Shown here piece after piece: positions 55,630 to 64,000 of a stretch of DNA of 64,000 bases (its first letter is position 1; each line of letters starts with the position of its first letter). The stretch comes from Helianthus annuus (taxonomy: Eukaryota; Streptophyta; Magnoliopsida; Asterales; Asteraceae): assembly GCF_002127325.2 (NCBI RefSeq), contig NC_035443.2, positions 118,912,251 to 118,976,250 on the forward strand. The letters run 5' to 3'. The notes under the pieces were generated by a model that saw nothing but the letters and a program-made list of their open reading frames with translations, was not told the origin of the DNA and searched no databases. A program made the position numbers and the translations under genes.

Positions 55630-58600
55630 TCACTCTGCGCCTTCGGCATCATCAGCATCATCCTCCTCATCAGACAGCTCCACTGTGTCCGGCGGCTCAA
55701 AGAAAGATTTCAAGCGTGCGACGTAGTCTTCATGCTTCAAGGCTTCAGTAATTATGTCCAATACAGGTATAGATATGCTATTATAGTTATCCTCATCCTT
55801 GCGCAACTCATCTTTAGCCCCTTCACCAGCAGAACAACGGCGCGAACCAAAGTGTTGATGAAGTACTTCTTCAACATGTCTGGCATACTCAAGGTATCCA
55901 GCACGATGGCCGGCTACCCGCACAGCCATTTTCATCGCAACCAGTGTCTTATTAAACCCCATGGCATTCAAGATAGAGTTGAAATCTACACAGAGGAAAA
56001 GAAACAAGTAAGTCAGCAATTAAGAAACATAAACAAGAAAGAAGAAAGAGGCACTTACTGACGGTTCAATTCGGCTATTTCGGCATCCTTGCCAGCCAGA
56101 TCCCAATCCTTGTTGATGATCTGCGCTGACAAGTGAACCTGCAATTTCATCAAAGAAGACAAACATGTTAGAAATTTTTTCAACTTAGTTACATACAAAA
56201 CAGAAAGGGTGCTAGCCTATAAGACCTCGACATGCTCTCGGTGTGACTTGGCTTCCTCGTATTTAGCCTTGAAATCTGCCTCAGATCTCTTCAAGCCTTC
56301 TACTTGCGCCTCAAAATTTGTAATCTTGGTCCGCAGACAAACATTTTCTTGTTCTCATTATCACAGGCCACACGCCAATTACAACGCTCTTCAGCAAGGA
56401 GGTCTTCGCTAGTTTGAAGTTTCTTTTTTAAGCCCTAAAGGCCCATTCCTATGATTTTTTCTCCTTAACAAAGACAGCTCAGACTTCTTGGAGCTTAATA
56501 TGCACATGCTCGAAAAGTTTAGCTTCAGCAGCCAACCGCTCGCGATGTTTTTCCCAGCAGCACACTCAAGATACATTGTGCGCCATTCTCGAGCAATCCG
56601 ATGGCTGGCAGAAGCAGCGTTAGTTTGGGCGTAAACATATGAACGATATAAACTATCGTGCCCACACTCCTTCCGATGCGGCATTTCACCTGGGGGAAAG
56701 CCCCCATCATCCACTCCCTACATGCCCCGAACTTAAAGAAAGTGTCACTCTGCTTCAAATTCCATATAGGGGCATGCGGTTCGTTAGCGCGACTGTCGTC
56801 ATATGTCTTATAATAAATATCGCCTAACGTATCTTCGACGTGAATCGGTGACGGTTGCTTTGGTTTCTCCCGGAAGTAGTCTTCCCTGTGAACGCGCCGG
56901 ATCCACCTGCGCCCTTACCAGCAACATGCTGAGCTCCAACATGCTCTTCTTCACGAGTATCGCCAGCAGAACCCCCAGCAGTTGATGTAATATTTTCTAT
57001 TTGAATGGGGGGCGCCTACTGCACGATTGGGTTTTCAACCCGCGCATTAAGCCCAGTAATCTTGACAACCTCTGGAACCTTCTTGATTTTTGGAGTAATA
57101 TCAATATGCCTTTTTTCAGCCTTAAAAGACTCAGCTTTTTTCTTTTCAGAGGTAGTATTGGGGGAAGAACAGTAGGTTTAGGCCTCGTACCGGCTTCTTT
57201 TAGATCTCTGCAATTGACGACACAAAACAAAAAGAAATCTGTAAACAACAAACGAAAATGGCAAAAAAGAGAACAAATTGGTGAAAACACTTACCAGGCG
57301 AGACCTCGGTATACAAGTCCTTAAATCCCCCTTCTTATCGATAGCAAGTTTGCCAACGGAAACCTTCTTCACAACAGGGGAGGATTCAGATTTCATCTCC
57401 GTGCAAGACGTCTTCAAAGTATTCTTCTTAATCAGCTTTTCAGCTTTAGGGTCAACTCTAGTTTCTTCTTCATGATCAGAAAGGGGGGCCACGCTAGAAT
57501 CCGGGCCTTTCGAGCCCGCGCTTCCCGACCCTTGCATCGTGGTCGTCATACCACCTTGTGGTTTTCCACCTATAACATACAAGTCCTCTAAGGAATCAGC
57601 CTCCATAACAAAGGCTTCAAGATTACTCTATCGAAAGCGAGTAATACCTTTCTGCGATCCGACATCAGAGGTTACGCCAGTTACCATTGTCTTCTTTACA
57701 GCCGCGCCACCAGCAGTAGCAGCTTTCTTCTTTGAATTCCTTTTCTGCTTCTTCTCATCAGGGTCAACACCCAAATTGTGCAACACACCTGCAAACAAGT
57801 TATGTGAAGGACTTAACTTACATTCAGAAGAATCTACCGACTCCTCGCTAGAAAGATAGATAATCTCTCTCCCGACAAAAGTTATAGCCCTACAAGGTCT
57901 AGAATTTGGATGCGCACACCTTCGGTTGCGAGAGGAGGGGCAGCAAACGCGTCAAGCAGCGCATACATGAAGTTGGGCCGAATCTGCTCCAGCCAAAATT
58001 CTTCCCCATCGCGCAGGGGCCTCGTACCCATAACTCCAGCAAAGGTAGGGAAGCACTTTGATAAAGCCTAGCTTCTACAGTAAAGAAAGATACGTTAATG
58101 AAAATCAAAGGATTTCCAAAGAATACCTTACAAAATGATAGAAGAACTTTAGATTGGCCATCAAATAACAAGACAGGCACACCTTCGCTGTCTTCAGGCC
58201 ACCGATTGTTCATTCCAGCAGCAACCAACACTTGCTCACCAAAAACCCGATTTGGTAGCGCCATCAAATTTTCATACGATGCTGCGCCATGTGGAGTCGC
58301 CATATCTTTCTTAGCAATCGGGCCCATCGCTCTGAACTACATCGCCATAGGAATAACCTCCGCACGGATGAAAAAGAATTTCATCTTCCAATCATGGAAG
58401 CTTTTATGAGGGCTGATTAAAATTTTCTTCGCATTGCGCAACGCAAAGGAGAAAATCCCATGATACTCTGAAGTTGATAAAAGACTCTAAACTTTTCTAC
58501 AGTTGGCTCTTCTCCTTGAGAACGGAAGACAAACTCAAAGTGCCTCAAGTGTACCATGCCCATCGGGCTCATCTATGAGATATGGAATCCATAATATTGA

Positions 58601-58847
58601 AAAATATTGCCCAGAAAATGAGTCGCCGTAAGATGGAAATTCCACTCGGAAAAGAAATCGCGAATAACGTGATGTAACCAGCCGGTGCATCTGTAGCAGT
58701 TTGCCCTTGGTTGGGGTATCATGCATCCCACTCAGGTAGAAGCTGATAGCCCCTAACAACTTGTTCGAACAAACCTTCGTCCCACTTCAACGGTGGTAGA
58801 CCACCGTCGGCTTCTTCTACGATGACAACGTCTTCACCAGCAGACAT
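55630..58847 (-). pseudogene. Antisense gene of element H, broken homologue of the G antisense family
   Basis: It starts at ATG 58847 (MSAGEDVVIVEEADGG). In shifting frames it then reads the hallmark block of plant gypsy-type putative transposase proteins: FHISQMSPMGMVHLRHFEFV, RSQGEEPTVEKF, SFHDWKMKFFFIRAEVIP, then ANPNRVFGEQVLVAAGMNNRW-like text (58327-57899 frame). Later exons include Lys-rich linkers (57606-57178) and an acidic end (ELSDEEDDADDAEGAE, 55630). A stop at about 58720 and frameshifts make it non-functional. It is larger than the G gene and only distantly similar to it. Confidence 0.72.
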
Positions 58848-59003
58848 CTTGAATATATGAAGATCTACTGAAGGAACTTGAAGATTCGAAGAAGAAAAGA
58901 TAAAGATTTGAAGATTCGAAGAACTTCAATGGAGAGGTTGAAGATAAGAAGAGAACAGGAGAGATCTGAAGAAACAGTAATCTTCAATCTCATCCTCGTC
59001 GCC

Positions 59004-59011
59004 TATTTATA
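59004..59011 (-). promoter_or_regulatory. TATA box of the element H antisense gene
   Basis: TATAAATA on the minus strand, about 160 bases upstream of ATG 58847, followed by a GAAGA-rich leader. This supports an independent antisense promoter. Confidence 0.6.
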
Positions 59012-59632
59012 CCCATCACATTAAATGCGACGGGTAAATGTGCGGAAACAACCGCAGGCGTATCCAACAAGGAAGCGACATATCAGGCGGGATTTACGGA
59101 GTGGCGGTTACCACGCGCGCGTGGGACTCACTTGCCTAACAACAGATAAAATGGCGGGACTGACATAGTGACAGCTTAATCGTCACTATGTCAGCGGTCA
59201 ACTCAAATGTCTCTGTCATCACCAACTTGCACCAACCTGTCAATGCTTTTTCAAATTTCAAGAAGCTTTCCCGCGCAAATGAGCAGTTTGCTTCAACAGC
59301 AAGTTAGGAAGTTGCACCATGTGAATAACACAAATTCACACGCGCGCCAACTCTGCTACCAAAGATAACTTTCGACTTTTAAGAATGGTCCTGCACAAAG
59401 AAGCACGGTTCACTTCATTATCAAGCCACACAGCTGCAAAACAACAGAAATAGGACACTACACGCCTGCCAGCTGATCAACTGCGCCGCTTACTACGTGT
59501 CATATTATCCACGCATAATCTATTCAGGATTTGAAGATGCCTCTTAAAGAGCTTAACAAAAATAGGCTTAACTGCTTATTTTTCTGAGTCTAGAGCTCCA
59601 CCCACCTGCAACTTGCGCATGGAAGCATCACT
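59012..59632. other. Region between antisense promoter and 3' LTR of element H
   Basis: No ORF supported. GCGCGC words at about 59115 and 59342. Confidence 0.5.
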
Positions 59633-59646
59633 GGACTGGGGGGACT

Positions 59647-60180
59647 TGAAGGGGTATGGTCCCAAATCTGCGTCGACCAACCAGGTCGCGCGCAAAACCA
59701 TACCCTTAACACATCAATTTGGTAGCTTTCCCAACCTTGCGCCGATCAAACAGGTCTAACCTAGGTCGCGCACAGGGTCAAGGGAAATATAAGACCAGAT
59801 TTAACACTTGGCTTCTTGGATGAAAACTCTCACTTCCTAGACCTTGCGCCGGCTACTTGGGACTTTCCTAATGGTCGCGCGGAGGACAGAAGCGCAATGA
59901 ATCTAAGGACAAGTACAAAGGGTACAAATGGAAGAACAATGGACCAATAAGCATCCAACAGGTATATCTGATCGTGCTCCACGATTGACAAATCATATAG
60001 GAGACAAGGAGGTACACAAGGACGCTTATGTGGCACCAATCAGCGTGCGCCGACCATTCCCCCATGATCTCCACTTAGCCAGTGATGACAGAGTAGACAA
60101 CAAGGACAATAATCGGGCCATGTGGATCCAATCAACACACGCCAGCTCTCATCTCGTCCAGAAGCACCAACGGTCGTAAC
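59647..60180 (+). repeat. 3' LTR of element H, cut by element D
   Basis: It starts TGAAGGGGTATGG after a G-rich tract and continues to the D insertion. The end is beyond the window. GCGC words (TCGCGCGC, TTGCGCC, TCGCGCAC) occur about every 60 bases. Confidence 0.55.
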
Positions 60181-60600
60181 TGTTGATGCATTTATTGTCT
60201 ATTGCCATCGTCAATCTGAGTCGTAGTGAGAAGCCGGAAGAAATCAAGCGCATAATGTCATATTTAGTTACAAATGGCAAGGTGGCAAACTTGTAATTAA
60301 TGAGAACTTTCATTAAGTTGCCTTGACCATATAAATAGGAGGTTATGTCATGATTTTAGTTAGCTTTTTAGAAGACTTTAGAGATTTTTGGGAGATTGAA
60401 GGAGAAGACTTGGAAGATTCTAGAGAGAGAAAGTCTAGAGAGAGAAAGTTGTGTAAACGTGAATTTTGTACCGTTCAAGTCGTATTTCTCAATGGAATCA
60501 CGTTAGTAGTACGATATTGTGTGTTCGGTCACGTAAGTTCACGGATTCCGCACGTGAAACGTTCGTTACGCAATCGAACGGCGTAAAAACCGGTCCTACA
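60181..60600 (+). repeat. 5' LTR of element D (420 bp)
   Basis: TGTTGATGCA to CGGTCCTACA, with TATA box TATAAATAG at 60330-60338. The 3' LTR is outside the window. Confidence 0.9.
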
Positions 60601-60614
60601 ATTGGTATCAGAGC

Positions 60615-61979
60615 TAGGAGCTCGATTGCTTGATCAAACACATCGTTTTCGTACCAGATTTGAGCCGATTCAGATCCGATTTCACCTATTTCTTCATCTT
60701 CTACCTACTTTTCACGTTTTTCATCGTTTTTCATCAAATTGAATAGGTAAATACGGTCCGTTTCGTCTGATTTTTGGATATGTTGTGCGTATAGACCCGA
60801 TGTACAACCCTACCAAGTTTCAGCTCGAAACTCCAAGTCATTTAGGAGTAATCGCGATTTTTCGGTCCGATTTTGCGTCATACAATCAGATCTGACATGG
60901 ACCACTTTTGTGAACAAGTGTATGGTTCGCTCAAACAAACCAGTTGAGGACCGCTCCAAAGGTTTCAATCATGGTTCGCTCATGTGGCATTAGTTCTGGT
61001 TCGCTCAAACGTACAGTTTTGGCTCGCTTTTAAGTCAAATTCAGGACCGCTCATGTGATAAGAATCAGGTTCGCTCAAAAGTATAACATGTGTTGGTTCG
61101 CTCTTAATATCATGTGGTGGTTCGCTCTTTGTGCCTAGTGTGGACCGCTCATAATTGTTACATATGTGTTCGCTCTTTTGTCATCGTCTTCACGTGGATT
61201 GAAATATTATAACGGGTGACCGAGTCAGTGAAGGCCCAATCACGGTTAAAAGGTTGTAGTCGGGTAGTGGGTTGTCAATTTGTCGGAAAATAAGTTGATG
61301 CATGTGACCTGATCAATGTAATGATGTTTCAGAATGTGATGTTGGCCACTGTTAATCATAACCAATTAAAGCTGCCGCCCATGTTTGGTTAGTTGTCGGC
61401 TGCATAAAAAGGGACGATTGTAATTAATGCAAAGTTGAAATTGCCGACCTACTTATTTGAAGGCCCAATCTGTGTTTAAACATCTTAATTGCACCGCCAC
61501 TTGCATTATACTCGGCTCCCATTTGATACTAAATTGGCCCAATCCAGTTTTTTTGTTCACCGATCATTAAAGCACCGCCCATTAGTGCACTGCCCAATCA
61601 CGGTTGTTAAATTGTTGTTTGTGCAGCCCATTTGGCCCAATCACGGTTGTTGTGGCATGTGACTATTCTGTTCGAAGTGTATTGCCGCCCATTAGTTCAC
61701 CGCCCATATATGTGTTGTTGGTGTTGATTGGCTGCATCATCACCGTCCATTTTAATAACAAAGGCCTAATCACAATTTGTTGTGTTTGAGAGTTTTATAT
61801 TTTTTTAACTGATCGTTTACTTGTGTGTTTGCAGGTAATCCAAGGTGATTTGTCAAGAATAAGATCCTCACTCGATTTGTTGATTGCCTAATCTTTGTTA
61901 TTCGATCAAATAGTCTTTTGTTTGTCCAAATTTCTTTATTGATTAAGAATTCGTCATTGTGAATCTTTTGATACCGGAG
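60615..61979 (+). other. Long leader of element D with three word arrays
   Basis: No ORF supported. At 60925-61175 GGTTCGCTC and GACCGCTC recur eleven or so times. At 61225-61775 GCCCAATCACGG (five or six) and CCGCCCAT (five) recur. Spacers are unrelated. Confidence 0.8.
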
Positions 61980-63914
61980 ATGAATTCTGAAATGTATATT
62001 GCACTGAACAAGTTCAATAATTTTTTAGGTATCGATGGAGAATCAATTGAAGAATTGATCAAAAGGTATATCGAGTTGTATTGGGAGATGGTGAGATTGA
62101 AGATTACCAAGACCAATGAGGAATTGGTTGACAAGTTAGCAAATGCTTTACCGAGCAATGGGTGGAAAACATATTTTTCAGATTTGAGGAAGATATACTT
62201 AGAGGTGAATTTGAGCGTGTTTATCGAAAATATTAAAGAGCGAGAACTTGAACTTCAAAAGATTAGTAATGCAGAAGCAGTTGATGAAGTAAAAGTCAAA
62301 TATGAGGAAATCGTTCGAGAAGAAGAAGAGCAGGTTAAAGAAATTTCAGCTATCAAGGTGGAGAAGAAAGCTGAAACTGTAAAAACGATTGAGAAGTGCT
62401 TAGACTGTGAAAAACTGAAACTCGAAAATGCCAAACTCTTAAGGGTTTTAGAGAGTTTGACATTAGAAAACGAAAATCTTAAAAAATCAGAAAATGTTTT
62501 GAAAAATAAAAAACAAAATCTAGAAAATGAAAACGTAAAAATTAAGAAAGATTGTCAAAGTCAAATAAAGATTTTAGAAGATGAGAAAGATATCTTTGGT
62601 AAAAATAATCTTGAAAAACAGATTGCAATAAATTCTCATCTTGCTAAAATCATTCAGCTTGAAAAAGAAGCTGAAAAAGATCGGCATAAAATTGCTGAGC
62701 TTGAAAATAAATTGAAAGGTTTTGTGATTTCTTCAACGTATGTGAATATTCCATGTCCAAAACCGATCAATGCAATTCCAATAAGTGACGATGTCACAAA
62801 CTTTGACAATGTCAAAGTTGAAGATTGTGATGAGAAATCTGATGATATAAATGAAAAAATTGAAAAACAAAAATTGTTTTTAGAATTAGAAGAAAAATTT
62901 CAGAAAACTGTTTTGCAATCGATCGAAAAAGGTGAATGTTCTAAACAAAAGCCTTTAAAGAAGAAAGTGGAACAGAAACAAAAAGATAATAAAAGTTCAT
63001 CGGTTCGATCATCCAATCAAAAACAAAAATTACAAAAAGTTAAAAATGAAAATTCAAAAATTGTTGGTAATAAGTGGTGCAGGTCAGACCACAGTGCTAA
63101 AGCGTCAAAACCAGCAAACTTGAGGAAGGAATATCACCAAGCCAGACAATGCTATGATCTGAGCGTTTGGTGTGAAGGTGGTATACGGTACGATAACAGA
63201 GTGTGTTACCGATGCGGTTATCAAGGACACATTGCTGTTAACTGCCGGAATTGGAGTTATGAGACCAGAAGATGCTACGATTCTCAGATCAAAGGTCATA
63301 TTGCCAGAGATTGCCCAAGGAGATCAAATGAAAGATTGAGGGCTGTATCTCAGAAAGTGGCAAGAAATCCAGTCAAAGTCAAACCCAAAGAACTGAAAGT
63401 TCAAGAACCAAAAGTTCAAAAACCAAAAGTTCAAGAACAGAAAGTTCAAGAGACGAAAGTGAAGCTTTCGCAGGGGCAGAAAGACAGACTGAGGAAAAAG
63501 AGGAAAAAGGCGAGAGAGTATCTCGAGAAGATTTTGTCCTCGGGTTCACCAGACAAATCGAATAAGAGTGCTGATGAATCGATTCACTCAACTGCAAAGT
63601 CAAGTAAACCAAATTCGTCAGATGCAAATCTGAGGACAAAAGAAGAGATAAAGAAGAAGGTAACATTTTGTGGCAATGAATCTGTTTCTTCGGAAACAAA
63701 GGAGCCTCATGTCGGCGATGAATCTGACTCAATAAAGTCAGACAAGCCACATTCAGGCAATGATTCTGGTACGGTAAAACCAGAAGAGCCAGTTGTTGAG
63801 ATAAAATCTGAGAACTCAGGTTTAACAATGGATGATACAAACTTTCCACCATTGTTGAATAAGAATTCAAAATCACCCAAGGACAGTCAGGCTTGGGTGA
63901 AACTTTTCAAATAG
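61980..63914 (+). CDS. Gag protein of element D (644 residues, open)
   Basis: I chose ATG 61980; the frame runs back to 61959 without another ATG. The N-terminus corresponds to the later half of the UBN2-type gag domain of A and B (LIKRYIELYWEMVRLKITKT, NEELVDKLANALP), so the first part of that domain is absent. Residues about 140-250 are a Lys/Glu/Asn-rich probable coiled coil. Zinc knuckle 1 is intact (CYRCGYQGHIAVNC, 409-422). Knuckle 2 has Ser for its second Cys (residue 435 in CYDSQIKGHIARDC, 432-445). KVQE(P/K) repeats and a Ser/Asp/Glu-rich tail ending QAWVKLFK follow. It would bind RNA and form particles; it is the only unbroken retroelement sense gene in the window. Confidence 0.82.
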   Translation: MNSEMYIALNKFNNFLGIDGESIEELIKRYIELYWEMVRLKITKTNEELVDKLANALPSNGWKTYFSDLRKIYLEVNLSVFIENIKERELELQKISNAEAVDEVKVKYEEIVREEEEQVKEISAIKVEKKAETVKTIEKCLDCEKLKLENAKLLRVLESLTLENENLKKSENVLKNKKQNLENENVKIKKDCQSQIKILEDEKDIFGKNNLEKQIAINSHLAKIIQLEKEAEKDRHKIAELENKLKGFVISSTYVNIPCPKPINAIPISDDVTNFDNVKVEDCDEKSDDINEKIEKQKLFLELEEKFQKTVLQSIEKGECSKQKPLKKKVEQKQKDNKSSSVRSSNQKQKLQKVKNENSKIVGNKWCRSDHSAKASKPANLRKEYHQARQCYDLSVWCEGGIRYDNRVCYRCGYQGHIAVNCRNWSYETRRCYDSQIKGHIARDCPRRSNERLRAVSQKVARNPVKVKPKELKVQEPKVQKPKVQEQKVQETKVKLSQGQKDRLRKKRKKAREYLEKILSSGSPDKSNKSADESIHSTAKSSKPNSSDANLRTKEEIKKKVTFCGNESVSSETKEPHVGDESDSIKSDKPHSGNDSGTVKPEEPVVEIKSENSGLTMDDTNFPPLLNKNSKSPKDSQAWVKLFK

Positions 63915-64000
63915 AAAAACCTGACTTGCCGGAGCTCCCAGGTTTGTAAGCGTGGAGCATGAATCGGCATCTTTTTAAATCTGTGTTTGAAGGTTTTGCA

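Larger units (their letters stand above)
54034..60180 (+). mobile_element. Element H: degraded Tat-type Gypsy element with gag and antisense gene but no pol
   Basis: Order: gag remnant (54034-55008), non-coding (55009-55629), antisense gene remnant (55630-58847), its promoter, polypurine tract (about 59633-59646, ACTGGGGGGACT) and the start of the 3' LTR (59647, TGAAGGGGTATGG). Element D cuts that LTR at 60180. No RT, RNase H or integrase motif was seen between gag and antisense gene. GCGC-containing words (TCGCGCGC, TTGCGCC) are frequent throughout. Confidence 0.7.
60181..63997 (+). mobile_element. Element D: Copia-type retrotransposon, 5' part
   Basis: The 5' LTR is 60181-60600, primer site TGGTATCAGAGC is 60603-60614, then a long leader and an open gag that ends at 63914. 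After the stop the sequence ACTTGCCGGAGCTCCCAGG matches the same junction in A and B. What follows is off-window, so it is unknown whether D has pol. The left target site would be GTAAC (60176-60180). Confidence 0.88.

Overview
This is plant nuclear DNA. It holds one multi-exon host gene, microsatellites, Helitron and MITE remnants, and a very dense nest of LTR retrotransposons. The retroelement types are ones I associate with Asteraceae genomes; that is recall, not proof.

Positions 1-35727 are almost entirely a stack of nested LTR elements. I resolved it from LTR termini (TG...CA), primer sites, polypurine tracts and 5-bp target duplications. A Ty3/Gypsy chromovirus E (+ strand, 29892-35727, 3' LTR carrying a TRIM) is interrupted by another LTR element F (- strand, 28264-29891). 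F is interrupted by Copia-type element B (- strand, 27802-28263 LTR, gag to 24812, resumed at 7140-4453). B is interrupted by Copia-type element A (- strand, 7141-24811, target duplication TGATC) and by Copia element C (+ strand, 3' LTR 4003-4452). The 3' LTR of A is in turn split by a complete Ty3/Gypsy Tat-type element G (+ strand, 7503-17968, target duplication AGGTC, two 738-bp LTRs with 7 differences). A's own LTRs differ at about 15 of 470 positions, so the outer element is older than the inner one, as nesting requires.

Positions 35728-49322 are the genic island. An INDETERMINATE DOMAIN (IDD) C2H2 zinc-finger transcription factor lies on the minus strand (46798-40774) in three exons whose splice phases close perfectly to 532 residues. 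Its 3.9-kb first intron contains a probable Helitron. Its promoter side has a TATA box, a 12-bp perfect palindrome and a long AAT microsatellite. MITE-like inverted-repeat elements, a GTTGTC hexamer array, a possible solo LTR and a well-defined 553-bp Helitron (48100-48652) flank it.

Positions 49323-63997 are a second retroelement tract: a broken Copia gag with its 5' LTR, a chromovirus-type LTR (J), a degraded Tat-type element (H) with gag and antisense gene but no pol, and element D (+ strand), inserted in H's 3' LTR, with an open gag that runs to the window edge.

Three things stand out. First, G carries on its antisense strand a four-exon gene (16991-15201) that splices in frame to 495 residues, although the sense gag-pol is broken. 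Second, A and B keep a very long gag but lack pol at the same junction, which suggests a gag-only family dependent on a pol-bearing relative such as C. Third, almost every LTR family here is filled with its own short recurring word (for example GAGCGAAATC, GGTTCGCTC, GATCGCACAAG, CCGATCGG, CAGGATAT), in LTRs, leaders and, for G, coding sequence. I know of no standard feature class for that pattern.
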